From: Oceanisphaera litoralis
Lineage (GTDB): Bacteria; Pseudomonadota; Gammaproteobacteria; Enterobacterales; Aeromonadaceae
Direction of reading: 5' to 3'
Length of the DNA stretch: 64,000 nt
Assembly: GCF_016907015.1 (NCBI RefSeq)
Contig: NZ_JAFBBE010000012.1
Span: 1 to 64,000, forward strand
Both the position numbers and the translations under genes were made by a program. The notes beneath the pieces are model-generated. The model did no database searches. It was not told the origin of the DNA and saw only the letters and a program-made list of their open reading frames with translations. Of the stretch, positions 7,433 through 15,809 are shown one piece after another (positions within the stretch are counted from its first letter, which is position 1; the number at the start of each line of letters is the position of its first letter).

Positions 7433-8917
7433 ATGCTCTCGAACATCAAGCAAACCTGGTTCTTCAACATAAGAGGAGACGTGCTTGCCGGCCTGGTGGT
7501 TGCCCTCGCGCTGATCCCGGAAGCCATCGCCTTTTCCATTATCGCCGGTGTCGATCCCAAAATCGGTCTCTATGCCTCTTTCAGCATGGCGGTGGTCATC
7601 GCCTTTGCCGGTGGCCGTCCGGGCATGATCTCTGCCGCCACCGGCGCCATGGCGCTGCTGATGGTCACCCTGGTCAAGGAGCACGGCCTGCAATATCTGC
7701 TGGCCGCCACCCTGCTGTGCGGTGTGCTGCAGATCCTCGCCGGCTATCTGCGCCTGGGCGAGATGATGCGCTTTGTATCCCGCTCCGTGGTCACCGGTTT
7801 CGTCAACGCCCTCGCCATTCTGATCTTTCTGGCCCAGTTGCCCGAACTGACCAACGTCACCTGGCATGTGTATGCCATGACCGCCGCCGGTCTGGGCATC
7901 ATCTATCTGCTGCCGCTGGTACCTGTGGTAGGCAAGCTGCTGCCTTCGCCCCTGGTGTGCATCATCAGCCTGACTCTGATCGCCATTGCCTTCGGCATCG
8001 ATATACGCACAGTGGGTGACATGGGCGAGCTGCCGGACAGCCTGCCGGTGTTCCTGTGGCCCGAGGTGCCGCTCAACCTCGAGACCCTGGCCATTATCTT
8101 CCCCTACTCTCTGTCGCTGGCCATAGTGGGCCTGCTCGAGTCGATGATGACCGCCACCATAGTGGATGATCTCACCGACACCAAGAGCGACAAGAACCGG
8201 GAATGCAAGGGCCAGGGTCTGGCCAACATCGCCACCGGCGCCCTGGGCGGCATGGCCGGTTGCGCCATGATTGGCCAGTCGGTGATCAACGTTAAATCCG
8301 GCGGTCGCGGCCGGCTCTCTACCCTGGTGGCGGGCGTGGTGCTGCTGATCATGGTGGTGTTCCTCGGCCCCTGGGTATCGCAAATTCCGATGGCCGCCCT
8401 GGTGGCGGTGATGATCATGGTGTCTATCGGTACCTTCAGCTGGAACTCGATTACCGATCTGAAAGCGCATCCGGTCAGCTCCAGCATTGTGATGATCGCC
8501 ACCGTGGCCACCGTGGTATACAGCCACAATCTGGCCTATGGTGTGCTGGTGGGCGTGCTGCTCAGCGCCCTGTTCTTCGCCAACAAGGTGGGGCAGATCC
8601 TGTATGTGGGCTCCGCCAGGGCCGACGATGGCGCCCGGGAATACCGGGTAGTGGGACAGGTGTTCTTCACCTCCGCCGAGCAGTTTGTGGCCGCCTTCGA
8701 CTTCAAGGAAGTGGTGGAACGGGTACGTATCGATCTGAGCCGGGCCCATTTCTGGGACATTACCGCCATTGGCGCCCTGGACAAGGTGGTACTGACCTTC
8801 CGCCGGGACGGCACCGAGGTAGAAGTGATCGGTCTGAACGAGGCCAGCGCCACCCTGGTAGATCGCTTTGCCGAGCATAAGGATCCCAAGGCTGTCGAAA
8901 AGCTGATGGGCCACTAA
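7433..8917 (+). CDS. SulP family inorganic anion transporter
   Basis: The 494-residue protein is a SulP (SLC26-type) transporter: about 12-14 hydrophobic segments begin at [21 protein letters not shown] split at the typical start of TM1, followed by the family's [11 protein letters not shown] and [19 protein letters not shown]-terminal STAS domain ([13 protein letters not shown] ... [22 protein letters not shown]) follows from about residue 400. The substrate could be sulfate, bicarbonate or another anion and cannot be read from sequence. The ATG at 7433 is preferred over a TTG at 7382, which would add a non-family leader. The universal stress protein gene follows after 15 bases and is probably co-transcribed. 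Confidence 0.92.
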   Translation: MLSNIKQTWFFNIRGDVLAGLVVALALIPEAIAFSIIAGVDPKIGLYASFSMAVVIAFAGGRPGMISAATGAMALLMVTLVKEHGLQYLLAATLLCGVLQILAGYLRLGEMMRFVSRSVVTGFVNALAILIFLAQLPELTNVTWHVYAMTAAGLGIIYLLPLVPVVGKLLPSPLVCIISLTLIAIAFGIDIRTVGDMGELPDSLPVFLWPEVPLNLETLAIIFPYSLSLAIVGLLESMMTATIVDDLTDTKSDKNRECKGQGLANIATGALGGMAGCAMIGQSVINVKSGGRGRLSTLVAGVVLLIMVVFLGPWVSQIPMAALVAVMIMVSIGTFSWNSITDLKAHPVSSSIVMIATVATVVYSHNLAYGVLVGVLLSALFFANKVGQILYVGSARADDGAREYRVVGQVFFTSAEQFVAAFDFKEVVERVRIDLSRAHFWDITAIGALDKVVLTFRRDGTEVEVIGLNEASATLVDRFAEHKDPKAVEKLMGH

Positions 8918-8932
8918 ATTAAGGGAATAACG

Positions 8933-9787
8933 ATGACGACCAATGTAATGGCATGTATCGATGGCTCCAGTCATGCCGGCGCCGTGTGTGATTTCGCCAG
9001 CTGGGCCAGTCTGCGGCTGGATGCCCCCCTGACCTTTATTCATGTGCTGGATAAAACACGGCAGCCGGGCCTGGCCGATTTAAGCGGCACCATTGGCCTT
9101 GGCACTCAGGAGCATCTGCTGGAAGAGCTGGCCAGCCTGGATGAAAAACGCTCCCGGCTGGCCAAGGAGCAGGGCCGGCAGATGCTGGACGCGGCCCTTG
9201 CTCGCGCCATTAAAGACGGCGTTAATGAGCCAAGCAGCCTGCAACGCCACGGTGAGCTGGTGGAAACCCTGGTGGAATTCGAACCCCGGATCCGGCTGCT
9301 GGTATTGGGCCGCTACGGGGAAGACAGCGGCTCGCCCTTTGCGCATCTGGGCAGCCATGTAGAGCAGGTGATCCGTGCCGTGCACAGCCAGGTGCTGATC
9401 ACCCTGGGCGAATTCAAGGCACCGCAGCACATCATGCTGGCCTTTGACGGCAGCGCCACCACCCGCAAGGCCGTGGAAATACTGGCCCAGAGCCCGTTGT
9501 TCAAGGGGCTGACCTGCCATCTGGTACTGGTCGGTGCCGACACCGACGATCACCGGGAACAGCTGAACTGGGCCAAAACGACCCTGGAAGCCGCCGGTAT
9601 CGACGCACCTGCCACCATCATCGCCGGGGAAGTGGAGAAAGTGCTCGGCCAATATCAGCAGGATAACCATATCGACATGATGGTGGTGGGCGCCTACGGC
9701 CATTCCCGTATTCGCCAATGGCTGGTGGGCAGCACCACCACCACCATGATCAGCACCGCCCGGGTACCGCTGCTGATACTGCGCTAA
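8933..9787 (+). CDS. Universal stress protein, tandem UspA domains
   Basis: The 284-residue protein has two UspA folds. The first (residues 1-160) begins TNVMACIDGSSHA and is degenerate at its ATP-binding loop (LGRYGEDSGSPFAHLGSHVE). The second (about 165-284, starting HIMLAFDGS) keeps the full ATP-binding signature, GAYGHSRIRQWLVGSTT. A Shine-Dalgarno-like AAGGGAATAACG precedes the ATG. Its tight coupling to the SulP gene is common in marine bacteria and suggests a role in regulating or responding to that transporter, which is inference. The operon ends at the terminator at 9803-9842. Confidence 0.9.
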   Translation: MTTNVMACIDGSSHAGAVCDFASWASLRLDAPLTFIHVLDKTRQPGLADLSGTIGLGTQEHLLEELASLDEKRSRLAKEQGRQMLDAALARAIKDGVNEPSSLQRHGELVETLVEFEPRIRLLVLGRYGEDSGSPFAHLGSHVEQVIRAVHSQVLITLGEFKAPQHIMLAFDGSATTRKAVEILAQSPLFKGLTCHLVLVGADTDDHREQLNWAKTTLEAAGIDAPATIIAGEVEKVLGQYQQDNHIDMMVVGAYGHSRIRQWLVGSTTTTMISTARVPLLILR

Positions 9788-9802
9788 GGTTTATCCGGCA
9801 CT

Positions 9803-9842
9803 AAAAAAACCACCGGGAGCCAGGGCCCCCGGTGGTTTTTTT
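9803..9842. terminator. Bidirectional intrinsic terminator
   Basis: A-tract, CCACCGGG, a loop, CCCGGTGG and a T-tract form a strong symmetrical hairpin between the convergent usp and ybiT genes. Confidence 0.9.
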
Positions 9843-9896
9843 CTGCCTGAATGGAATCGGCGGGAAACCCGGTTCCCGCCCGATCACATCATCGGC

Positions 9897-11489
9897 TTAC
9901 ACCACGCCTTTTTCACGCAGGTATTCTTCGTAGTTGCCACTGAAGTTGCGCATGCCGTCTTCGCTCAGCTCGATAATGCGGGTGGCCAGCGACGACACGA
10001 ACTCCCGGTCGTGCGACACGAAGATCAGGGTGCCCTGATACATTTCCAGCGCCATGTTCAGCGACTCGATGGATTCCATGTCCAGGTGGTTGGTGGGTTC
10101 ATCCATCACCAGAATGTTGGGCTTTTGCAGCATCAGTTTGCCGAACAGCATGCGACCCTGCTCACCCCCCGACAGCACCCCGACTTTCTTCTTGATGTCA
10201 TCCTGGCTGAACAGCAAACGACCGAGAATGCTGCGAATGGTCTGCTCGTCGTCGCCGGCCTGCTGCCACTGGCTCATCCAGTCGAATACCGTGATATCCA
10301 TGTCGAAATCGTCGGCATGATCCTGGGCGTAATAACCGATGGTGGCGTTGTCCGACCATTTGTAATGGCCGCTGACGGGCGCCAGTTCACCGACCAGGGT
10401 CTTGACCAGGGTCGACTTGCCGATACCGTTGGCGCCGAGAATGGCGATGCGCTCGCCCACTTCCACCAGCATGTTCAGGTTCTTGAACAGCAGCTCTTCG
10501 CCATAGCCCTGCGACATCTTTTCCATTTCCAGCACATTACGATAGAGCTTCTTGTCTTGCTCGAAACGCAGGAAGGGGTTCTGCCGACTGGAGGCCTTGA
10601 CTTCTTCCAGCTTGATCTTGTCCATCTGCTTGGCACGAGAGGTCGCCTGACGGGCCTTGGAGGCGTTGGCGCTGAAGCGGGCCACAAACGACTGCAGATC
10701 GGCAATCTGGGCCTTCTTCTTGGCGTTGTCGGACATCAGCCGCTCGCGGGCCTGGGTGGAGGCCAGCATGTAGTCGTCGTAGTTGCCCGGATACACCCGC
10801 AGCTCGCCGTAATCCAGATCCGCCATGTGGGTACAGACGCTGTTCAGAAAGTGACGATCGTGCGAGATGATGATCATGGTGCTGTTGCGCTCGTTCAGCG
10901 CCCCTTCCAGCCAGCGAATGGTATCGATGTCCAGGTTGTTGGTGGGCTCGTCGAGCAGCAGCACTTCCGGATCGGCAAACAGTGCCTGGGCCAGCAGTAC
11001 CCGCAGTTTCCAGCCCGGCGCCACTTCGCTCATGGGACCAAAGTGCTGCTCGACCGCAATGCCCACGCCCAGCAAGAGCTCGCCGGCACGGGACTCGGCG
11101 GTGTAGCCGTCGTACTCGGCGACCTTGCCTTCCAGCTCGGCGGCGCGCATATAATCGTCATCGCTGGCTTCCATATTGGCGTAAATGGCATCACGCTCCT
11201 GAATGGCGGCCCACAGCTCGGTATGCCCCATCATCACCACGTCCAGCACGCGTACCTCTTCGTAGGCGAACTGATCCTGACGCAGCTTGCCCAGCCGCTC
11301 GTTGGCGTCCAGGCTGACATTGCCGGCGCTGGGCTCCAGATCCCCGCCCATGATTTTCATGAAGGTAGACTTGCCGCAACCGTTGGCGCCGATAAGGCCA
11401 TAACGGTTGCCGTCGCCGAATTTGACGGAGATATTTTCAAACAGCGGCTTGGCGCCGAATTGCATGGTGATGTTGTTGGTGGAAATCAA
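9897..11489 (-). CDS. ybiT: ABC-F family ATPase YbiT
   Basis: At 530 residues this is the same length as E. coli YbiT and matches it closely throughout. There are two ABC ATPase domains, no transmembrane part, and the ABC-F linker between them ([22 protein letters not shown], about residues 250-280). Walker A motifs are GANGCGKST (about 35) and GANGIGKST (about 355); Walker B regions are [11 protein letters not shown] and [10 protein letters not shown], and the signature is [12 protein letters not shown] proteins act on the ribosome; YbiT's exact role is not settled. The first Walker A carries Cys where E. coli has Ser, at a variable position. It is monocistronic. Confidence 0.95.
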   Translation of the reverse strand: MISTNNITMQFGAKPLFENISVKFGDGNRYGLIGANGCGKSTFMKIMGGDLEPSAGNVSLDANERLGKLRQDQFAYEEVRVLDVVMMGHTELWAAIQERDAIYANMEASDDDYMRAAELEGKVAEYDGYTAESRAGELLLGVGIAVEQHFGPMSEVAPGWKLRVLLAQALFADPEVLLLDEPTNNLDIDTIRWLEGALNERNSTMIIISHDRHFLNSVCTHMADLDYGELRVYPGNYDDYMLASTQARERLMSDNAKKKAQIADLQSFVARFSANASKARQATSRAKQMDKIKLEEVKASSRQNPFLRFEQDKKLYRNVLEMEKMSQGYGEELLFKNLNMLVEVGERIAILGANGIGKSTLVKTLVGELAPVSGHYKWSDNATIGYYAQDHADDFDMDITVFDWMSQWQQAGDDEQTIRSILGRLLFSQDDIKKKVGVLSGGEQGRMLFGKLMLQKPNILVMDEPTNHLDMESIESLNMALEMYQGTLIFVSHDREFVSSLATRIIELSEDGMRNFSGNYEEYLREKGVV

Positions 11490-11608
11490 GAAGCAGACTC
11501 ACAGTTAACGAAACGAAGAAAGGCGCTATCGCCGAAGGTCGACAAGGATACCGACAGTGGGCCCAAAGTTCAAAGAATGCGCAATATTTATACTCACAAG
11601 GGTGCCGG

Positions 11609-11731
11609 ATGACTACTTTTTCTGCGGTATCCGGCGATACCAAAGCATCAAGGAGAATAAAAGGAAGCAGGTTCTTTGGTCGGATTGAGATGCTCATCGA
11701 ATGGATTGACCGTTTGATGGGCTGGGTCTGA
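11609..11731 (+). CDS. Possible 40-residue small protein
   Basis: An ATG with AAGGG six bases upstream opens a 40-codon frame ending TGA. The product is basic in the middle (ASRRIKGSRFFGR) and ends in an amphipathic stretch (MLIEWIDRLMGWV). A TATACT (11589-11594) could be its -10 but has no convincing -35. No family is recognised. It is the only candidate in the 11490-11793 gap and may be non-coding. Confidence 0.3.
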   Translation: MTTFSAVSGDTKASRRIKGSRFFGRIEMLIEWIDRLMGWV

Positions 11732-11793
11732 CTACATAAATAGGAATAAGCCGCGTTTTTTTATATCATATTGGCTCATTTAAAGGTCACCCT

Positions 11794-12609
11794 ATGGAGA
11801 GCACGGTGCACTCAGATTATCTTACTACCGCCCTGATTGCCGAGGTGGAAGCCATCGCCCGGGAGGCGGGTGCCGCCATCATGGACATTTATGGCCGGGA
11901 TTTTTCCATCGAGCAAAAAGCCGACCAGTCACCGCTGACCGAGGCCGACGCCGCCGCCCACCGGCTGATTGACGCTCGCCTGAACCAGTTATCGCTGCAC
12001 CTGCCGGTGCTGTCGGAAGAAGACACCGGGCAATTCGGCGGCGCCGACGTCCAGGGCCGTTACTGGCTGGTCGACCCGCTCGACGGCACCAAGGAATTCA
12101 TCAAGCGCAACGGCGAATTTACCGTCAACATTGCGCTGATCGAGCAGGGCAAGCCGGTACTGGGCGTGGTCTATGCCCCTGCGCTGGCGCTGTGCTACAC
12201 CGCCGCCCGGGGATATGGCGCCAGCAAGACCGACGCCGAGGGTAATAAAAGGTCGATTAAGGTCGCCGAGCATAACGCCGGTACGCCCTGGCGGGTGGTC
12301 GGCAGCCGTTCACACGCCGGTGACGCCATGCCGCTGTTGCTCGAGCAACTGGGTGAGCACGAGCTGGTGGCCATGGGCAGCTCGCTCAAGTTGTGTCTGG
12401 TGGCCGAAGGCGCCGCCGATGTGTATCCGCGGCTGGGGCCCACCTCGCTGTGGGACACCGCTGCCGCCCATTGTGTGGCAGAGCAGGCCGGCGGCCGGGT
12501 CATACAACTCGATGGCCAGCCGCTCGGCTACGGCAACCCGCAACAGTTGCTCAACCCTCATTTTCTGGTAGTGGGCAACAGCAGCCAGGACTGGCCGGCG
12601 TTGTTTTAA
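11794..12609 (+). CDS. cysQ: 3'(2'),5'-bisphosphate nucleotidase CysQ
   Basis: The 271-residue enzyme hydrolyses PAP (and PAPS) left over from sulfate assimilation, a Mg-dependent cytoplasmic reaction inhibited by Li or Na. The inositol monophosphatase-superfamily metal site is intact: SEEDTG near residue 72, DPLDGTKEF near 91, and WDTAAAH near 222. The start at 11794 is preceded by AAAGGTCACCCT. It stands alone, facing the usp gene at 12834. The presence of SulP nearby is suggestive of sulfur metabolism but the two are not in one operon. Confidence 0.93.
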   Translation: MESTVHSDYLTTALIAEVEAIAREAGAAIMDIYGRDFSIEQKADQSPLTEADAAAHRLIDARLNQLSLHLPVLSEEDTGQFGGADVQGRYWLVDPLDGTKEFIKRNGEFTVNIALIEQGKPVLGVVYAPALALCYTAARGYGASKTDAEGNKRSIKVAEHNAGTPWRVVGSRSHAGDAMPLLLEQLGEHELVAMGSSLKLCLVAEGAADVYPRLGPTSLWDTAAAHCVAEQAGGRVIQLDGQPLGYGNPQQLLNPHFLVVGNSSQDWPALF

Positions 12610-12638
12610 CACCTAGGTGACATGTACGCCGATCTGTT

Positions 12639-12706
12639 CCCTCCCCTGAAGCTCGGGTTAACAGAACGGCCGCAGGGTGCAACGCAAGGGGAGGGTTAGG
12701 GAGGGG
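12639..12706 (+). repeat. CCCTCCCCT inverted repeat ending in a G-quadruplex motif
   Basis: CCCTCCCCT (12639-12647) is the reverse complement of AGGGGAGGG (12687-12695). The right arm continues into GGGG-A-GGG-TTA-GGG-A-GGGG (12688-12706), a canonical quadruplex pattern with loops of 1, 3 and 1. It lies between the 3' ends of cysQ and usp. No T-tailed terminator was seen in 12610-12833. Confidence 0.6.
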
Positions 12707-12833
12707 TTACTGTAGGGCAACACCCCCACCCCGCCTCCCCCTGGCGATAATCCTCCGTTATACCTGTGACCCAGCTGCACAGGGGGAGGAGCAGTTCAAC
12801 GCCTTCGGTTGGTTTGTCGGTTTAGCTGCAAAC

Positions 12834-13694
12834 TTACCTCGCCACCAGCACATCGCAGGGCAGCGTGCTCAAAAAACTGGTGGCGACGCTGCCGATCAGC
12901 AGCCGGCCGATGCCATGACGCCCATGTGTACCCAGCACCAGCAGTTGCGGGCCATGCAGCGCCACCGCGTTATTCAGACAGGCCTGAACGCCCCCTGCCA
13001 TAATATCGGGCCGAATACGGCTTTGGTCATCTTCGGCCATAAAATGCGCCATCTCGGTTTTAATTTCCCGGGTAATCCGCTCCTGCTGCTGCCTGATCAT
13101 GTCATCGATATCCTGTTGATCGTGGTGTACCAAGCCGGTAAAAGGCGGGTCGAATACATGAACCAGCCGAATCTCCGCCTCCGGCGCCAGCCACAGGGCC
13201 GCCTTCAGGGCATGGTGCGAACTGCGGGAAAAATCCGTTGCCGCCAGCACATGCTCATAGGTATCGGTAGCGTCGGTACTGACCATCAGCAGGGGGATGT
13301 CGCAGTGGCGCAGCAGTCGCTCGGCGGTGGTACCGACAAAGAGATCCCGTAACGGCTCTATATGATGCCTCCCCACGATCAACAGATCGGCCTTCAGTGC
13401 CTCGACCGTTTTACCCAGGGTCTGATACGGCTTGCCCAGTAACACATGGCAGCCCCCGCGCGCCTTGACGTCATCGGGGGCAAGATCGAAGAAGCCCTGC
13501 AGCGCCATTTCTGCCGCCTTTTTCAGGCGATGGCGCACCGAAATTTCCACCATTGGCTCATAGAGGGTCAGTGCATCATCCACCACATGGACCAGATGCA
13601 GGCTGGCCTTGAGCCGAACGGCAAGCTCGACCGCCCTGTTAACCACCAGCATGGACTCCTGTTCCAGATCGATAGCAGCAAGCAGTGTTTTCAT
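12834..13694 (-). CDS. Universal stress protein, tandem UspA domains (UspE-like)
   Basis: The 286-residue protein has two UspA domains, MKTLLAAIDLEQES at the start and YEHVLAATDFSRSS near residue 145. Both end in recognisable nucleotide-loop regions: GRHHIEPLRDLFVGTTAERLL for the first and GTHGRHGIGRLLIGSVA for the second, the latter close to the ATP-binding consensus. The start at 13694 is chosen because AAGGAAAG precedes it; the open frame further upstream is only the translated repeat at 13760-13873. It is monocistronic. The architecture resembles UspE/UspF-type stress proteins, but the stimulus is unknown. Confidence 0.88.
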   Translation of the reverse strand: MKTLLAAIDLEQESMLVVNRAVELAVRLKASLHLVHVVDDALTLYEPMVEISVRHRLKKAAEMALQGFFDLAPDDVKARGGCHVLLGKPYQTLGKTVEALKADLLIVGRHHIEPLRDLFVGTTAERLLRHCDIPLLMVSTDATDTYEHVLAATDFSRSSHHALKAALWLAPEAEIRLVHVFDPPFTGLVHHDQQDIDDMIRQQQERITREIKTEMAHFMAEDDQSRIRPDIMAGGVQACLNNAVALHGPQLLVLGTHGRHGIGRLLIGSVATSFLSTLPCDVLVAR

Positions 13695-13759
13695 CTCGAC
13701 TTTCCTTCTAGTGGCAACTGGTAAGCAACACCCTATAACTGATATGGATTCTGGCGCTG

Positions 13760-13873
13760 GTTTGCCTTTATCGTCACCCTCGCGAAGGCGGGGGTCCAGT
13801 GCCTTTGCAGGCAACCAGCAGCCTGACCGTTCTGCGCCACACGTCCTGGATTCCCGCCTTCGCGGGAATGACG
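13760..13873. repeat. Dispersed repeat with inverted ends, copy 2
   Basis: The same 114-base element as 6053-6166, here with better-preserved ends: CGCGAAGGCGGGGGTCCAG facing TCCCGCCTTCGCGGGAATGAC. It sits upstream of the usp gene. The remainder of the 13695-14094 gap has no gene. Confidence 0.85.
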
Positions 13874-14094
13874 ACAGAGCCACAGCTGTTATGCAGCATT
13901 ACTTAGCGGAAAACAGGGGAGCGTAACGGCTCCTCGATGAACCTATAATGAGCATTCCCGCTTTTGATAACAAAATCAAATCAACGCGGCGCTTTATGAC
14001 CCCGGCACACCCGCCGGCACCGGCTTTTGATTTTCCTCGCCCGGCCTTTGGTTTACACTAGCGACCCTTCACGCCCCATTTTTCAGGAATCTCA

Positions 14095-14544
14095 GTGTTA
14101 ACAGCAGAAACCGCCATGCGCTGGCTAACCGCCGGTTACATCGACCACTACATCTGTGAAAACTGTCACGGCATCCACCTTTCCGAGCTGCAGGGGCAGG
14201 ACGGCGTACTGGAAAGCCGACTGTTCGTGGAACATGAAGACGCCATTCTCACCACGGAAATCGAGGTGCGCCCCACCGCCCTGCTGGCGCTGGTGGCCGA
14301 TCTGGGCCGACTGAACATGAACTACCCCAGCCTCAAGGTATTTGTCGATATCGTCGACGACAACCTGCCCCGCCTGATCGTGGCCGACTACCTGCATACC
14401 CGGGCCGGTATGGATCAGCCGCAGTTTTTGTGGATAGTGCAGCAAACCATGATGGCGACTCAGCAGCTGCTGCTCGAAATCACCGAACTCGGCTTTCTGA
14501 TGCAGGACGACGAGCCGCAGAAAACCCCCTCGGCTGTGCATTAA
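14095..14544 (+). CDS. ybjN: YbjN domain protein
   Basis: The 149-residue protein matches E. coli YbjN: the N-terminal YICENCHGIHLSELQ aligns with its FFECDNCQALHLP, and VRPTALLALVADLGRLN and DDNLPRLIVADYL follow in order. YbjN has a type III secretion chaperone-like fold and has been linked to motility and stress, without a defined activity. The start is a GTG at 14095 with CAGGAAT upstream; an ATG at 14116 would remove conserved residues. It is monocistronic, followed by the tRNA-Ser gene. Confidence 0.85.
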   Translation: MLTAETAMRWLTAGYIDHYICENCHGIHLSELQGQDGVLESRLFVEHEDAILTTEIEVRPTALLALVADLGRLNMNYPSLKVFVDIVDDNLPRLIVADYLHTRAGMDQPQFLWIVQQTMMATQQLLLEITELGFLMQDDEPQKTPSAVH

Positions 14545-14597
14545 GCCCGCAACTTGTTCAGGGTTAAGCCAGTCGCACGTTTTTTTACTGAAAAGCC

Positions 14598-14626
14598 TTG
14601 AACAAGCACCGGCAAGCCGTTAAATT
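14598..14626 (+). promoter_or_regulatory. tRNA-Ser promoter
   Basis: TTGAAC (14598-14603) and TAAATT (14621-14626) are separated by 17 bases and followed by a GC-rich ACGCCCCG discriminator, typical of growth-rate and stringently controlled stable RNA promoters. Confidence 0.7.
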
Positions 14627-14687
14627 ACGCCCCGTTCCCAAGCGGAGCCGAGTGAAGGACACACTCGAAAATAAAATACCAAAATCT

Positions 14688-14775
14688 GGTGAGGTGTCCG
14701 AGTGGCTGAAGGAGCACGCCTGGAAAGTGTGTATACGGCAACGTATCGAGGGTTCGAATCCCTCCCTCACCGCCA
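14688..14775 (+). tRNA. tRNA-Ser (anticodon GGA)
   Basis: The 88-base gene has a 7-bp acceptor stem (GGTGAGG/CCTCACC), discriminator G and an encoded CCA. The anticodon loop CTGGAAA gives GGA, reading UCC/UCU. The long variable arm (GTGTATACGGCAACGTAT) marks it as a class II serine tRNA, and the T-loop is GGTTCGAATCC. Confidence 0.97.
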
Positions 14776-14779
14776 CATT

Positions 14780-14814
14780 AAAACCCCAAGCATTTCAAAT
14801 GCTTGGGGTTTTTT
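14780..14814 (+). terminator. Intrinsic terminator of tRNA-Ser
   Basis: AACCCCAAGCATTT and its reverse complement form a long stem followed by a T-run, five bases past the CCA end. Confidence 0.93.
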
Positions 14815-14980
14815 AATGCCTGAAAACCGGCGGCCTGACACCTGCTGTCCTGGTTCCTTTCGGGCAATCGAATGACAAGCCCTTCCTCAAACAGTACTCT
14901 CGCTCTTCACATGCAGTTTTTCTTTCTGGCTACCCGAGTCGTAATGGGTGTACATAGGCGCTCCTGATGGAGGGTTCGAC

Positions 14981-15619
14981 GTGAATGCAGTTGTACGGCT
15001 TGAACATGATTTTTCCGAGATAGTGGATGCCATTGCCGGCCCCGGCATCGGCCTTTTCCCCGACTTTATCGATGCCGATATGGTCGCCGCCCTGCGCCAC
15101 GACCTGGCCACCCTGCCCCCCGGGGAACTGACCCCTGCCGCTATTGGCCGGGAGCGGCGGCAGCAGACCAACGAAAAAATCCGCACCGACAAGACCCGCT
15201 GGCTGGAGGGTGACACCCCGGTACAGCGCTGTTACCAGGCGCAGATGGCCGAATTGCAGCGACAACTGAACCGCCAGCTGTTTATGGGGTTGAAAGACTA
15301 CGAATGCCACTATGCGCTTTATCAGAGCGGGGACTTTTACAAGAAGCACCTGGATGCCTTTCGTGGCCGGGGCAACCGCCGGATCACGACCGTGCTGTAT
15401 CTCAACGACGACTGGCAGTCGACCGATGGTGGCGAGCTGCTGATCTATCCGGCGCGCGGAAAAACCGTCATGCACCGGGTCTTGCCACAAGCCGGCACCC
15501 TGGTGTGCTTTCTGTCGGAGGACTTCCCCCACGAGGTACTGCCGGCCAACCGGGATCGGCTGAGCATTGCCGGCTGGTTTCGTATCGACGACCCGGTCGC
15601 CCCGACAAGTCGGCTGTGA
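14981..15619 (+). CDS. 2OG-Fe(II) oxygenase, prolyl 4-hydroxylase type
   Basis: The 212-residue enzyme has the double-stranded beta-helix fold with an HxD...H iron triad: HLD at residues 123-125, His at 184 (FPHEV), and Arg at about 193 (RLSIAGWF) for 2-oxoglutarate. The substrate-side signature YQSGDFYKKHLDAF and VLYLNDDW place it with bacterial PHD/EGLN-like prolyl hydroxylases; the Pseudomonas enzyme of this type hydroxylates EF-Tu, which is a candidate target here. The GTG at 14981 is chosen over a GTG at 14948 because GGAGGG lies six bases before it. It is monocistronic. Confidence 0.85.
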   Translation: MNAVVRLEHDFSEIVDAIAGPGIGLFPDFIDADMVAALRHDLATLPPGELTPAAIGRERRQQTNEKIRTDKTRWLEGDTPVQRCYQAQMAELQRQLNRQLFMGLKDYECHYALYQSGDFYKKHLDAFRGRGNRRITTVLYLNDDWQSTDGGELLIYPARGKTVMHRVLPQAGTLVCFLSEDFPHEVLPANRDRLSIAGWFRIDDPVAPTSRL

Positions 15620-15672
15620 CCGGCACCGATCACTAACCGGCAAAACAAGACGCCATTTATTAACCGTTTAAA

Positions 15673-15720
15673 AAATAAAGCCACTTTAAATATCGATTTA
15701 CCATCAAGATGGCTTTATTT
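15673..15720 (+). repeat. 11-bp inverted repeat upstream of asnB
   Basis: AAATAAAGCCA (15673-15683) pairs perfectly with TGGCTTTATTT (15710-15720) across a 26-base AT-rich loop containing ATCGAT. It could terminate the oxygenase transcript or act in control of asnB, 90 bases downstream. Confidence 0.5.
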
Positions 15721-15809
15721 ATCACATTTCAATATTTTTGCTTTTCATCCCGATGTCACTCTGCCAACCTGAGTTCATTCTCATAGCGCAAGACATTAAG
15801 GATGATCTC

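Noticed and set aside
10011-11612. 533-codon plus-strand frame over ybiT
   Set aside because: Antisense to a highly conserved gene, with no ribosome site and skewed composition.
14585-14776. Minus-strand frame with VREGFEPS-like start across tRNA-Ser
   Set aside because: This is the well-known artefact of translating the antisense strand of a serine tRNA gene; the tRNA is intact and conserved.
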